Shown: positions 28,224-37,660, numbered from the stretch's first letter. The stretch: DNA of 64,000 nucleotides from Caldicellulosiruptor owensensis OL (GCF_000166335.1 NC_014657.1:1532501-1596500), one strand, 5' to 3'. The notes: a model not told the origin generated them from the letters alone. Translations and numbers: made by a program.

Positions 28224-29835
28224 TTAGTGTAAAATATTTATAGGACTTGAGATGGAAAAAATGCTCCCTCCTCTTGGGAAAAATGAGAGAATGATATAAA
28301 ATAATGAGCAAAAAAAAGAAGAAGAAAACTGAAAGGAAAAACAAACCAAAGGAGGGAGCAAAATGTTTGATAATATTATAACAAAAATAGAGGAACTTTT
28401 AAATAGATTTGGAGAAGGGATAGTGGAGATATTAAGAGGTGAGAAAGATATAGCGATGTATTCAATGGAATTGAAGGAGAAGATGGATGAGATAGGGAAG
28501 GAGATGATAAAAGAGGCATGCGGGCTTGTAGATGAGATTGTAAGGAATGAAAAGAAGAGGAAGGCAAGGTATGAGGTTGTAAGGAAAGATAAGAGGAGCA
28601 TAAAGACAATATTTGGAGATGTGGAATATATAAGGACGTACTACAAGAATAAAGAAGAGGGAGGGTATGTGTATTTAGCAGATGAAATTTTGGGGATAGA
28701 GAAATATCAAAGAATAGACAAAGCAGTCAAAGCAGCAATAGTTGAGAAAGTAGTGGAAATATCATATGAAAAAGCAGCCAAAGAAGTATTAGGAGAAGAG
28801 AAAATGACAAGACAAAGTGTAATGAATATTTGAGGAGGATAGAGGCAGCTCAGTTAGATAGAATCGAGCATAATAAAAAAGGAGTTGCAGGCAGTAAAAA
28901 AGTGGTAAAAGAACTTTATATAGAGGCAGATGAAGATCATATTTCGTTACAAAACGGAGAAGGGAAGATAGCGAAGCTTGCGTACATAAATGAGGGATAT
29001 AAAGAAGAGAAAGGGATTGTCAAAAGAAAGGAATTAAAAAGGGGTGCATTATTTTAGCAGTATTAAAGAGAGACCAGAAGATTTTTGGTCAAAAGTAAGT
29101 GAATATATAGAGGAGTACTATGAAACGGAGAAGATAGAGAAGATATATTTGTTAGGGGATGGAGCGGCATGGATAAAGGAAGGGCTTGAATGGATAGTGG
29201 GTGCAGAATTTGTATTAGACAGGTTTCATCTAATGAGAGAGGTAATCAAAATAAGCGGTGGAGATAAGAATATTTTTGCTGGGATAGTAGAAGCATTGAG
29301 GGATAAGGATAGAGAGAAGTTTGAGGGATTGGTAGCTAAAGCGATGGAAAAGGCTGGAGAGGACAAAAGAGCGTTGAAGAGGATAAATGAAAGTAGGAGA
29401 TATATAGCCAATCATTGGGATAATATAGTATTAGAGTTAGATAATAGGATTATAAAAGGATGTAGTGCAGAAGGGCATGTAAGCCACGTATTAGCAGATA
29501 GGATGAGTTCAAGACCAAGAGGATGGAGCGAACAAGGAGCAGAAGTGATGGTAAAGTTATTGAGCTTGAAGTATAATGGTGTAAACTTGAAAGAAGCATA
29601 TTTAAAAGAGATTTGTGGCAAGGAAGAGAAAGAAGAAAAAATATTGAAAGAAATTGTGAGAAAAAATGTTAAGAAGATAAGGAAACAGATTGAGGAGACG
29701 AGGAATAATGTGCCAATTTTAGCAAGAGGAAAAGTTGATTTGACGTTTAGAGTACTGAAAGGCCTAAGTACTGGAGATTTCTTAAATGCAGTCGTATTTT
29801 AATAAAAAATTTCCCTACAAACTCTTGACACTATC
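28224..29835 (+). mobile_element. ISLre2-family insertion sequence
   Basis: The element is 1612 bp. The ends form imperfect inverted repeats: TAGTGT, two A, TTT and TAGG agree over 20 bases (15 of 20 identical; 28225-28244 and 29814-29833). A 9-bp direct repeat flanks it, the size known for ISLre2. Inside is one transposase gene broken by two indels. The plus strand is strikingly purine-rich over 28363-29770, unlike the neighbours, which marks it as foreign. Confidence 0.88.
28363..29802 (+). pseudogene. ISLre2 (UPF0236-type) transposase, disrupted by two frameshifts
   Basis: Three consecutive pieces in two frames (28363-28833, 28830-29057, 29044-29802) together make one protein of about 480 residues. 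The family signatures are in order: IEADEDHISLQ near the middle, LLGDGAAWIKEGL, FVLDRFHLMRE and the C-terminal SHVLADRMSSRPRGWS. The first break looks like loss of one T in a T-run (around 28828-28831). The second looks like gain of one G in a run of four G (29041-29044). The two changes compensate, so the third piece is in the original frame. The copy is probably inactive, unless these are sequence errors. Confidence 0.85.
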
Positions 29836-29844
29836 ATTCTTTTC
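29836..29844. repeat. Right copy of the 9-bp target-site duplication
   Basis: This is an exact repeat of 28215-28223. It is followed by the palindrome CAAATATTTG and the promoter of the next gene. Confidence 0.85.
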
Positions 29845-29850
29845 AAATAT

Positions 29851-29879
29851 TTGAAAAAATTCTGAAACTCTTGTATACT
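29851..29879 (+). promoter_or_regulatory. Promoter of the phosphohexomutase gene
   Basis: TTGAAA (29851-29856) and TATACT (29874-29879) are 17 bases apart, 65 bases before the start codon. The insertion sequence ended 16 bases upstream and left it intact. Confidence 0.6.
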
Positions 29880-29943
29880 ATATAGTGGTCCTAAAATTTA
29901 TTATAGCATAACCTTCTGAGTCTTTGCAGGGAGGTGAAAAGTT

Positions 29944-31335
29944 ATGATAAAATTCGGCACAGATGGCTGGAGAGCAGTAATAAGCAAAGATTACACATTT
30001 GACAATGTAAAGATTGTTGCTCAGGCAATTGCTGATTATATTAAAGAAATTGACGATAAAAGACCTGTTCTGGTAGGATATGATACAAGGTTTATGTCAG
30101 AAGAATATGCTCGTCTGTGCGCTGGGGTTCTTGTGGCAAACGGGATAAAGACATATCTTACAAAAAAGCCAACACCAACACCTGTTGTATCATTTAGTGT
30201 CAAGAACATGAATTTAGCAGGAGCTATAATGATTACAGCAAGCCACAATCCACCACAGTGGAATGGTATAAAATTTAAAGGTGATTATGGCGGGTCTGCT
30301 CTTCCTTCTATCATTGCCGAGATAGAAAAGCATTTATATAAAAATGAAGTAAAATTTGTTGAGCCAGAAAATAGTAATCTTTTTTCTTATATAGACCCTG
30401 ACAAGGAGTATTTTGAACACATTGAAAAGCTTGTTGATTTAAATCTCATTGCAAAATCCAGGCCATTTGCAATAATCGACCCAATGCACGGCGCAGGAGT
30501 TGGATATGTTAAAACCTTATTAGAAAAATATGGCATCAAGCATATTCAGATAAGAGATGAGCGAAACCCATACTTTGGAGGAGTCAATCCAGAACCTATT
30601 TATAAAAACCTTGGAAAATTGATTGATGCTGTTGTTCAAAACAACGCTGACATTGGCCTTGCAACAGACGGTGATGCAGATAGGGTAGGGGCTGTTGATG
30701 AAAAGGGCGAGTTTATTGACTCGCACAGAATATATGCACTGCTTCTGAGACATTTAGTTGAAGTAAAAGGTTTAAAGGGTGGCGTTGTAAAAACATTTTC
30801 AACAACCAATATGGTTCCTATTTTGGCAAACAAGTACGGGCTCAAAATCTATGAAACACCGATTGGCTTTAAGTATATCTGCGAACTTTTCTTGAAAGAA
30901 GATATTCTCATTGGTGGAGAAGAAAGTGGTGGTATTGGAATCAAAAATCATATACCTGAAAGAGATGGAATTTTGTGTAGCTTGCTGCTTCTTGAGATTA
31001 TGGCTTATTATCAAAAACCAATCAGTCAAATACTTGATGAGCTTTTCAAGGAAATTGGCTATCATTACTATGACAGGGTTGACCTGCATCTGCCAAATGA
31101 GATAAAAGAAAAAACTCTAAAAATTATAAGCCAGAACACCGAATTTGCTGGCAGAAAGATAAAAGATATTCAAACATTGGACGGCTATAAATATATCTTT
31201 GAGGATGGCTCTTGGATATTATTCAGAGCATCTGGCACAGAACCAGTTTTGAGGGTCTACACAGAACAGTTTACCAAAGATGAAGTCAAAAGACTTTTAG
31301 ATGAGGCTGTGAAATTTATAGAAAAAATGAAATAA
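29944..31335 (+). CDS. Phosphoglucomutase/phosphomannomutase family protein
   Basis: The 463 residues carry the alpha-D-phosphohexomutase signatures: the phosphoserine S100 in TASHNPPQWNG, the metal loop D242-D244-D246 (ATDGDADR), the sugar-binding loop GGEESGG and the phosphate loop FRASGTEPVLRVY near the C-terminus. It interconverts hexose 1- and 6-phosphates. The precise sugar (glucose, mannose, glucosamine) is uncertain. The gene stands alone behind its own promoter with GGGAGGTG as ribosome site. Confidence 0.9.
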   Translation: MIKFGTDGWRAVISKDYTFDNVKIVAQAIADYIKEIDDKRPVLVGYDTRFMSEEYARLCAGVLVANGIKTYLTKKPTPTPVVSFSVKNMNLAGAIMITASHNPPQWNGIKFKGDYGGSALPSIIAEIEKHLYKNEVKFVEPENSNLFSYIDPDKEYFEHIEKLVDLNLIAKSRPFAIIDPMHGAGVGYVKTLLEKYGIKHIQIRDERNPYFGGVNPEPIYKNLGKLIDAVVQNNADIGLATDGDADRVGAVDEKGEFIDSHRIYALLLRHLVEVKGLKGGVVKTFSTTNMVPILANKYGLKIYETPIGFKYICELFLKEDILIGGEESGGIGIKNHIPERDGILCSLLLLEIMAYYQKPISQILDELFKEIGYHYYDRVDLHLPNEIKEKTLKIISQNTEFAGRKIKDIQTLDGYKYIFEDGSWILFRASGTEPVLRVYTEQFTKDEVKRLLDEAVKFIEKMK

Positions 31336-31377
31336 AAAGGGCTGTTTGAACTGCAACCTCCAACAGCCCTTTCTTTT
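31336..31377. terminator. Bidirectional terminator between phosphohexomutase and M18 peptidase
   Basis: AAAGGGCTGTT (31336-31346) pairs with AACAGCCCTTT (31362-31372), followed by CTTTTT on the plus strand and preceded by A-rich sequence for the minus strand. Confidence 0.88.
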
Positions 31378-32804
31378 TAATCAAATCTTTTCAAAAATTC
31401 ACTGTAAAACTTATATGTCATATACACATCAACCTTGCTTGTTATCTCAAATGTTGAGTGCATAGACAAAACTGGAACACCTGAGTCTATTACATTTATC
31501 ATTTTTCTTGCGATAAACATAGCAATTGTGCCGCCACCGCCTTGGTCAACCTTGCCTAAAAGCCCTGTCTGCCAGCAGATGTTATTTGAATTCAAAAAGC
31601 TTCTGATTTTGCCTACATACTCTGCCGTTGCTTCAGAACCACTGTATTTGCCTCTAATTCCCGTATACTTTTCAATAGTAACACCATGACCAATTAATGT
31701 TGAATTGAGCTTATCAAAGGCACCTTCATATGTTGGGTCCAGTGCTGCTGCAACATCGCCTGAAATTGCTGCTGAGTTTTCAAAACAAATAGCCAAATCA
31801 AGGCTACTTCCATATTCACCCAACGCCTTCAAAAGCTTTGCAACTGATATATCAAAAAAGCTTGCTTCAGCACTTGATATTCCTACACTTCCTATCTCCT
31901 CTTTGTCAACCAGATATACAAGTGCAGTTTTCTCTGGAATTTCATCTATTGAAAATATACCTTCTGCTGCCAAAAAACTGCATGCTCTGTCATCCTGACC
32001 ATATGCGCCAATCAAGCTTCTGTCAAGTCCTACATCCCGTGCTTTTGCAGCTGGCACAATTTCAATGTCAGCTGAAATAAAATCTTCTTCTGTGATACCA
32101 TATTTTTCATTCAGAATTTTTAAAATATTAAGTTTTACTTTTTCTTTCACCTTATCATCATTAAACGGCATACTTCCTATGAGAACATTCAAGTTTTCGG
32201 CAGGAATTGCCTCGCTTGCTTTTTTCTGAAGCTGTTCAGAAGATAAATGAACAAGAAGGTCTGTTATATAAAAAACAGGGTCATTTTCGTCTTCACCAAT
32301 CGCAATCTTTACCTTAGAGCCATCACTTTTCACAACAACTCCGTGGATGCTAAGAGGCACATTTACCCAGTGATATTTTTTAATGCCACCATAGTAGTGG
32401 GTTTTCAAAAGTGCAAGTTCATTTGACTCATATAGTGGCTTTGGCTTTAAATCAAGTCGTGGAGAATCTATATGGCTACCTATCAGATTAAACCCTTCCT
32501 TTAAAGGCTTTTTACCTATATGAGCAAGCAAGATGCTTTTGTTATTGTTAATAAAGTATACTCTATCACCTGGCTTTAACTTTTGGATATTATTGTTAAA
32601 TTCTTTATATCCTTTTTCTTTAGCTCTGGTTATAAAATATTCAACAGCCTCTCTTTCTGTCTTTGCACAGTTTAAAAAGTGCTTATATTTTTCTGCTAAG
32701 TCAAAAACAAAAGGTTTTTCTTCTTCTTTTAAAACTTCCCATGCATTTTTAGAAGTGTAGGATAGCTTTTCGTAAAGCTCTTGGCCGTAAGATTTTTCGC
32801 TCAT
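31377..32804 (-). CDS. M18-family aminopeptidase
   Basis: This is a zinc aminopeptidase of the aspartyl aminopeptidase family. The 475 residues (ATG at 32804, 8 bases after GGAGG) contain the metal-site motifs IGSHIDSPRLDLKP, GQDDRACSF, DKEEIGSVG with the catalytic Glu pair, and the terminal SMHSTFE. The family forms large cytoplasmic assemblies that degrade peptides. A weak TTG/ATG alternative start lies up to 15 bases upstream. Confidence 0.92.
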   Translation of the reverse strand: MSEKSYGQELYEKLSYTSKNAWEVLKEEEKPFVFDLAEKYKHFLNCAKTEREAVEYFITRAKEKGYKEFNNNIQKLKPGDRVYFINNNKSILLAHIGKKPLKEGFNLIGSHIDSPRLDLKPKPLYESNELALLKTHYYGGIKKYHWVNVPLSIHGVVVKSDGSKVKIAIGEDENDPVFYITDLLVHLSSEQLQKKASEAIPAENLNVLIGSMPFNDDKVKEKVKLNILKILNEKYGITEEDFISADIEIVPAAKARDVGLDRSLIGAYGQDDRACSFLAAEGIFSIDEIPEKTALVYLVDKEEIGSVGISSAEASFFDISVAKLLKALGEYGSSLDLAICFENSAAISGDVAAALDPTYEGAFDKLNSTLIGHGVTIEKYTGIRGKYSGSEATAEYVGKIRSFLNSNNICWQTGLLGKVDQGGGGTIAMFIARKMINVIDSGVPVLSMHSTFEITSKVDVYMTYKFYSEFLKRFD

Positions 32805-33020
32805 TTTCATACCCTCCAATGTTTTAATGTCGAAAATTCAATGTTCTTATATTATAAATATTTTTCTGCTTCCCACAAACTATGATATCACAATCCTCTT
32901 TTTTTGGGTATTAATTTTAATATAAGAGTTCACAAGTTAGAGATAGGATTACTTTGTCATTCACCACTTTAGAAGATATTTCATAAAATTACAGAAGAAA
33001 GGTGTGAAAGGCAGCACAAA

Positions 33021-34235
33021 ATGAAAAACGCAAGGGAAATACTCAAATACATAGGACCAGGCCTACTTGTCACAGTAGGATTTATCGACCCTGGAAACTG
33101 GGCATCAAACGTAGCTGCTGGCAGTAGCTTTGGTTTAAAGCTTTTGTGGGTTGTACTTCTGTCAACAATAATTCTGATAGTGCTTCAGCACAACGCAGCC
33201 CATCTTGGCATTGCAACAGGTCTTTGCTTGGCTGAAGCAACTTCAATCCATCTTAATAAGTATCTTGCAATGGCTGTACTTTCATCTGCCATGCTGGCAA
33301 CAGTTTCAACTGCTATGGCAGAGATTTTAGGCGGCGCAATTGCTCTTGAGATGCTTTTTAAAATTCCTATCAAACTTGGGTGTTTAATCATTTTGCCTTT
33401 TACCATATTTTTCTTGTTTTCTAACTCATATAAAAAGGTTGAAAGGTGGATAATTGCATTTGTCTCGCTGATAGGTCTTTCCTTTTTGATAGAGCTTTTC
33501 CTTGTAAAGGTTCCTGTGAGAGATGTTGTTTCTGGCTGGGTAACTCCAAGCATACCTTCTGGCTCCTTGGTTGTTGTTCTTTCAATCCTTGGTGCAGTTG
33601 TTATGCCCCACAATTTGTTTTTACACTCTGAAATAATTCAAAGCAGACAATGGAACATTCAAGATGAAAAAATAATAAGACATCAGTTAAAATTTGAATT
33701 TGTTGATACACTTTTTTCAATGTTTATTGGATTTTTAATTAACAGCAGCATGATTATCATAGCTCATGCAATATTTTACACAAAAGGTATCACTGTTGAA
33801 TCACTACCACAGGCTCAGCAAATGTTAAAGCCTATTTTAGGAAATTTCTCTGCAACAATCTTTGCATTTGCTCTTTTGCTGTCCGGCATCTCTTCAAGCA
33901 TTACAGCTGCGTTCACAGGTGGCACAATCATGGCAGGGTTCTATAAAAGCCCTTATAACATTGAAGAGCTGCCAACCAAGATTGGAATCATCATTCCATT
34001 GGTTTTAGCATCCATCATCATACTTTTTATCTCAAATCCGTTCAAAGCTCTGATAATCTCACAGATGCTCTTGAGCTTACAGCTGCCAATTACAATCATT
34101 CTTCAAATTTACCTGACATCATCTAAAAAAGTTATGGGCAAGTTTGCAAACTCCTTAGCAGATAAAATAATTCTTTTGATTGTGGCAGCAGTTGTAATCG
34201 GACTTGATGTTTTTCTACTCATCACATCTTTATAA
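33021..34235 (+). CDS. NRAMP-family divalent metal transporter
   Basis: The 404 residues have about eleven membrane helices. The first carries the metal-binding DPGN motif (FIDPGNWAS, near residue 24). The sixth carries VVMPHNLFLHS, the Met/His region for Mn2+/Fe2+ selectivity. This is a proton-coupled importer in the cell membrane. The 216 bases upstream (32805-33020) are AT-rich, with no recognisable manganese riboswitch or clear regulator site. Confidence 0.93.
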   Translation: MKNAREILKYIGPGLLVTVGFIDPGNWASNVAAGSSFGLKLLWVVLLSTIILIVLQHNAAHLGIATGLCLAEATSIHLNKYLAMAVLSSAMLATVSTAMAEILGGAIALEMLFKIPIKLGCLIILPFTIFFLFSNSYKKVERWIIAFVSLIGLSFLIELFLVKVPVRDVVSGWVTPSIPSGSLVVVLSILGAVVMPHNLFLHSEIIQSRQWNIQDEKIIRHQLKFEFVDTLFSMFIGFLINSSMIIIAHAIFYTKGITVESLPQAQQMLKPILGNFSATIFAFALLLSGISSSITAAFTGGTIMAGFYKSPYNIEELPTKIGIIIPLVLASIIILFISNPFKALIISQMLLSLQLPITIILQIYLTSSKKVMGKFANSLADKIILLIVAAVVIGLDVFLLITSL

Positions 34236-34242
34236 AAAATAA

Positions 34243-34283
34243 AAGTGGGCAGATGAAAGTAAAAACCTTTTGTCTGCCCACTT
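34243..34283. terminator. Terminator after the NRAMP gene
   Basis: AAGTGGGCAGA (34243-34253) pairs with TCTGCCCACTT (34273-34283) across a 19-base loop. CTACTTT follows on the plus strand and A-rich sequence lies on the other side, so it may also serve the convergent Cys-rich gene. Confidence 0.8.
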
Positions 34284-34295
34284 CTACTTTACTTT

Positions 34296-34496
34296 TTATT
34301 TCCTTGAAGAATAGTCGCGAATGAAATTCTCTATTGAACGGTCATACGTTCTTTCTGCCTCTTTAGAAAAATAACATGCAGGGAGCTGTCCATTTTTCCT
34401 GTGATAGTGCAAACATTCGCAGCATCTTCCTTTCCTTGAACACGGTTCATAAGTACATGTACATATTGAAAGGTTTTTTGAAAGTGTGCACTCCAT
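34296..34496 (-). CDS. Cysteine-rich small protein (DUF6485-like)
   Basis: The protein has 66 residues with eight cysteines, seven of them in the first 28 residues (C3, C12, C14, C19, C25, C26, C28, then C42), and a CCECLHYHR core. The arrangement suggests metal or Fe-S binding. I recognise it only as similar to a Clostridial family of unknown function. It lies 19 bases downstream of the radical SAM gene on the same strand, so the two are probably co-transcribed. Confidence 0.75.
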   Translation of the reverse strand: MECTLSKNLSICTCTYEPCSRKGRCCECLHYHRKNGQLPACYFSKEAERTYDRSIENFIRDYSSRK

Positions 34497-34515
34497 ATTA
34501 TCTTTCTCCCCCTTT

Positions 34516-36126
34516 TTACTGAAGTTTTATCTTCTTTATTTTCTTTTCGAAAAAGATATATAAAAAATACCCTTTTTCAATACTATTATCTTCTATAAAC
34601 CTTTCGATGTCAAATTCAAATATGCAAGCTCTTGATCTTCTTATAATCTCTTTTGGTTCTCCGAGGTCCTGGTATTCTGTAGCTTGATATATTGCTTGTT
34701 TAATTCTTTCTTTCTCCTCTTTCGATATTGCCAATTCCTCAGGCAAAAATTCTTCCGGAAACCTTCTTAGAATGTCGAATCTGAACAAGTTGTTCAATAT
34801 AGCCTTGTCCAAAAAAACAAAGTCATCTTTTACAGCTCTGTAAAGCTCTTTTACAAACTCTCTTGTATTTAAACTGCTATCTACTTTGCTTGAAAGCTTT
34901 TCAAAAAATTCTGAAGGAGAGACTTTTTGAAAGATGTATCTTAAAGTACAGTAAAGATACTGTCTATTGTAAACTTTATCTACCAAATCTTCTATCTTTT
35001 TAAGCTTATAAATCTCTTCAAAGCTAATAAAGCTATTTGAGATAACTTCATATGGCGGGTCTTTGAAAAATTCATAATTGTATTTAGTTGCTTCATTTCT
35101 TATTTTTGTCCCTTTTAACATCTTCAAAAATCCAAGCTGAACTTCATCGGCAAAATAAAGTATGGTCCTGTCAAGACTTTTTTTAAAACTCAAAAAATCC
35201 TCAAATGGCAAGCCCGCTATTAAATCAAGATGAACAATAGCCTTTTTGTTTTCCATAAGCTTTTTCAAGTTTTTATCTATTCTATCTATATCATAAAATC
35301 TATCTATTGCATCAAGAGTTTGTGGATTGAAACTCTGAAGACCTATTTCAAGTCTGAAAAGATTCTCTTTAGAACTATTTATTGCATTGATAATGTCATT
35401 GCCTAAAAGTGTTGGGTCTATTTCAAAGTGTACTTGAGTAGACTGCGAATTTTGTTTGCAAAACTCTATTATTCTTATAGCTCTTTCTTTATTTGCGTTA
35501 AATGTCCTGTCAACAAACTTTATGAGTCTCACTTGCTTTTTAAAAAGATAGTCAAGCTCTTCAAAGACCTTTTCAAGAGGCGTAAATCGAACACCTTTTT
35601 CAATTGAAGAAAGACAATAGGAACATCTAAAAGGACAGCCTCTGCTACTTTCATAGTAATAGATTCTACTCTGGTCTAAATTCTCGTTCTTGTACGCAAA
35701 AGGAAGTTTACTCAAATCAAACGGAGGATATTCTTTTTGGGTGTATTGCCTACCTGTTGCGATATGCTCACATAAATCTAAAAAAGGGTACTCTCCCTCT
35801 CCTCTGATAATAAAATCCACAAACTTCCACTCTTCAAGGCTATCAAAATACACCTCTGGCCCACCAAGAATTATTTTTATGCTTTTTTGTGCCTTTTTTA
35901 ATCCTTCAACAAGCTTTTCGACATAGTTTCTGTTCCAGATATATGTTGAAATTGCAACATATTCAGGTTTTTTACTCAAAATTTCAAAAATTACATCTTG
36001 CAAAGGCTGATTAATATTAAACTCAATGTAGTCACATGGATAGTTTTCTTTGCAGAGCTGATAAAGGTATCTTACTGCTAAATTTGTATGAACATACTTT
36101 GAGTTTATTGCAACAAGCAGTATCAT
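34516..36126 (-). CDS. B12-binding radical SAM protein (DUF4080 type)
   Basis: The 536 residues begin with a cobalamin-binding Rossmann domain (1-125, ILGGPEV near 86). A radical SAM domain follows, whose cluster cysteines are C164, C168 and C171 ([10 protein letters not shown]), then a C-terminal helical region typical of the DUF4080 group. The family performs radical methylation or rearrangement; the substrate is not known. It is encoded with a Cys-rich small protein. Confidence 0.88.
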   Translation of the reverse strand: MILLVAINSKYVHTNLAVRYLYQLCKENYPCDYIEFNINQPLQDVIFEILSKKPEYVAISTYIWNRNYVEKLVEGLKKAQKSIKIILGGPEVYFDSLEEWKFVDFIIRGEGEYPFLDLCEHIATGRQYTQKEYPPFDLSKLPFAYKNENLDQSRIYYYESSRGCPFRCSYCLSSIEKGVRFTPLEKVFEELDYLFKKQVRLIKFVDRTFNANKERAIRIIEFCKQNSQSTQVHFEIDPTLLGNDIINAINSSKENLFRLEIGLQSFNPQTLDAIDRFYDIDRIDKNLKKLMENKKAIVHLDLIAGLPFEDFLSFKKSLDRTILYFADEVQLGFLKMLKGTKIRNEATKYNYEFFKDPPYEVISNSFISFEEIYKLKKIEDLVDKVYNRQYLYCTLRYIFQKVSPSEFFEKLSSKVDSSLNTREFVKELYRAVKDDFVFLDKAILNNLFRFDILRRFPEEFLPEELAISKEEKERIKQAIYQATEYQDLGEPKEIIRRSRACIFEFDIERFIEDNSIEKGYFLYIFFEKKIKKIKLQ

Positions 36127-36171
36127 AGCGATTTTCCTTTCTGATACTACAAAACTTTTTATTGTTCCATT

Positions 36172-36180
36172 ATTATATCA
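36172..36180 (-). promoter_or_regulatory. Extended -10 promoter of the radical SAM gene
   Basis: On the minus strand TGATATAAT gives a perfect extended -10 box, 46 bases before the start codon. No good -35 is seen. Confidence 0.45.
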
Positions 36181-36202
36181 CAGTTTTTATTTCAAAAGAG
36201 CA

Positions 36203-36233
36203 AAAAAAATAAAAAGGCAGGTTTTCTCCTGCC
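36203..36233 (-). terminator. Terminator after the DsrE-like gene
   Basis: On the minus strand, GGCAGG and CCTGCC close a 6-base loop, followed by TTTTTATTTTTTTT. It lies 25 bases after the stop. Confidence 0.88.
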
Positions 36234-36257
36234 TCTATTAGTTCAGATTTCCATGAC

Positions 36258-36734
36258 TTAGATAAACAGATTCACACCTGCTTCGCTTGCTTCACCAAGG
36301 TATGTGGCAACACCGCCAATCTCAACACCATCAATTAACTCTTCCTTTTTTATTCCCATAACGTCCATAGACATTGAACATGCAACCATCTTTATACCAA
36401 GTTCTTGCGCCTGTTTTATCATCTCAGGTAACATCATCACATTTTTCTTTTTCATCATATATTTCATTAGCTTAGGACCAATCCCTAAAAAGTTCATTTT
36501 GGAAAGCGAGAGTTTTTCAACCCCTTTTGGCATCATAGCGCCGAACATCTTTTCTAAGAATGATTTTCCGTATGCTTTCTTTTTTGCATCTCTCAAAACG
36601 TTCAAACCCCAGAATGTAAAAAACATTGTGACCTCATCGCCCATTGCAGCAGCACCAGTTGCAATTACAAATGCTGCCATAACCTTGTCCATGTCGTTTG
36701 AAAACACAATGATTGTCTTTTTGTCTTCTCTCAT
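36258..36734 (-). CDS. DsrE/DsrF-like family protein
   Basis: The 158 residues have the fold-defining start KKTIIVFSNDMDKVMAAFVIATGAAAMGDEVTMFF and the C-terminal KMVACSMSMDVMGIKKEEL, whose cysteine is the usual sulfur-carrying position. Family members pass persulfide sulfur or stay membrane-associated with TusA partners. The ATG at 36734 is 6-7 bases from GGTGAG. It is 17 bases after a TusA-like gene, so a sulfur relay pair is likely. Confidence 0.85.
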   Translation of the reverse strand: MREDKKTIIVFSNDMDKVMAAFVIATGAAAMGDEVTMFFTFWGLNVLRDAKKKAYGKSFLEKMFGAMMPKGVEKLSLSKMNFLGIGPKLMKYMMKKKNVMMLPEMIKQAQELGIKMVACSMSMDVMGIKKEELIDGVEIGGVATYLGEASEAGVNLFI

Positions 36735-36751
36735 AATCTTCTCACCCACTT

Positions 36752-36976
36752 TTAAGCCTTTTTAATCTTTGCTTGAATTACACCATTTTCTTCTTTGAGC
36801 TCCAAAAGCTCATTCTTTGTCTTTTTGCACCAGCTCTCAACATCACGTTTGAACGCTGGGTCTGTCACTTCAATTGTTACAACATCTCCACTTTGTGCTT
36901 CCTTCATTTGTTTAAAAAGCTGGGTAATAGGCCCTGGACACTGAAGCCCTTTTGCATCTACAAAATATTCTGCCAT
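36752..36976 (-). CDS. TusA/SirA-like sulfur carrier protein
   Basis: The 74 residues have the catalytic motif LQCPGPI with C13, which carries a persulfide, and the usual two-layer fold length. The ATG at 36976 is 10 bases after GGAGG. The partner is the DsrE-like gene downstream. A TusA of this type often works in sulfur trafficking rather than in tRNA thiolation. Confidence 0.9.
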   Translation of the reverse strand: MAEYFVDAKGLQCPGPITQLFKQMKEAQSGDVVTIEVTDPAFKRDVESWCKKTKNELLELKEENGVIQAKIKKA

Positions 36977-37158
36977 CTTGATCACACCTCCATAAATTTT
37001 TATTTTTCCTTTTATATTGTTACCCTATTTGCATGAGATTTATTTAACAAACTTCTGCAAAAAAATTTTTTTAAATCAGATTGTTAAAATAATAACATTT
37101 TTGAACACAAAAGCTTTTAAGCATTCAACAGGAGAAAAATAGATACCAACTTTATTTT
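36977..37158. other. AT-rich spacer between the tusA-like and csoR-like genes
   Basis: This stretch of 182 bases is without a gene. On the minus strand a weak promoter (TTGTTA, 17 bases, TAGGGT) can be drawn about 60 bases before the TusA-like start. No terminator hairpin was seen after the CsoR-like gene, so read-through is possible. Confidence 0.4.
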
Positions 37159-37416
37159 TCAACTCAAAAATTTCATCATTATATTTAAAATCTTTTGAAT
37201 CTGAGCCTTGTTATCGACATCTGATAAGCACTTTTCAGCATGGCTTTCTATGATAAAATATCCCACTTTTTCTAAAGCTTTTTTGACAGCAATTATCTGA
37301 AGCATAATCTCTTCACATTCTTTTTCTTCTTCCACCATCTTGATAATTCCTTCAATGTGCCCTTTGATATTTTTAAGTCTTGAAAGAACCTCTTCTTTTC
37401 TTCCACTTTCAGGCAC
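37159..37416 (-). CDS. CsoR/RcnR/FrmR-family metal- or persulfide-sensing repressor
   Basis: The 85 residues are a single DUF156 helical domain. The sensing residues are C34, H59 and C63, spaced exactly like the Cu(I) ligands of CsoR (C36, H61, C65). Persulfide-sensing CstR lacks the His, so copper is the first guess. However, the neighbours are sulfur-transfer and ferredoxin genes, with no copper pump. The start is a GTG at 37416 behind AGGTGG. It is 11 bases downstream of the ferredoxin gene. Confidence 0.85.
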   Translation of the reverse strand: MPESGRKEEVLSRLKNIKGHIEGIIKMVEEEKECEEIMLQIIAVKKALEKVGYFIIESHAEKCLSDVDNKAQIQKILNIMMKFLS

Positions 37417-37427
37417 TGTAATACCAC

Positions 37428-37631
37428 CTACTCTTCAACAATCTTGATAGCTCCCTGCGGACAAAACTTCGTACATACGCCGCATCCTGTACATTTTTCC
37501 TTGTCAATTTCAATCTCAACATCAAAAAATCCTATTACGTTTCTTTTTATTGCACCAAATTTGCACGAACGTGAAGCAGGACAAAAAGGTGACCTGTCAC
37601 ACACGTTTTTGTCCAGTACTGCCTTTTTCAT
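37428..37631 (-). CDS. Ferredoxin-type 4Fe-4S protein with an atypical first cluster motif
   Basis: The 67 residues have a canonical CTGCGVCTKFCP at 47-58. The N-terminal half has C11, C17 and C23 spaced C-x5-C-x5-C instead of CxxCxxC. One [4Fe-4S] cluster is certain; a second would have unusual ligands. It is the first gene after the CsoR-type operator and so is probably the main target of that repressor. Confidence 0.85.
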   Translation of the reverse strand: MKKAVLDKNVCDRSPFCPASRSCKFGAIKRNVIGFFDVEIEIDKEKCTGCGVCTKFCPQGAIKIVEE

Positions 37632-37660
37632 TCTTCTTTTTATTCTCCTTCCCCAGTAGT

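Noticed and set aside
28224-28601. Long minus-strand frames opposite the transposase
   Set aside because: They arise from the extreme purine bias of the coding strand. The translations are only Ser/Leu/Phe-rich and have no family signature.
32805-33020. Possible manganese riboswitch or MntR site before the NRAMP gene
   Set aside because: The region is AT-rich, and I found neither the yybP-ykoY type hairpins nor a clear palindrome.
37159-37416. Assignment of the repressor as CstR (persulfide sensor)
   Set aside because: The His between the two Cys, typical of copper CsoR, is present; CstR lacks it. The sulfur context alone is not enough.
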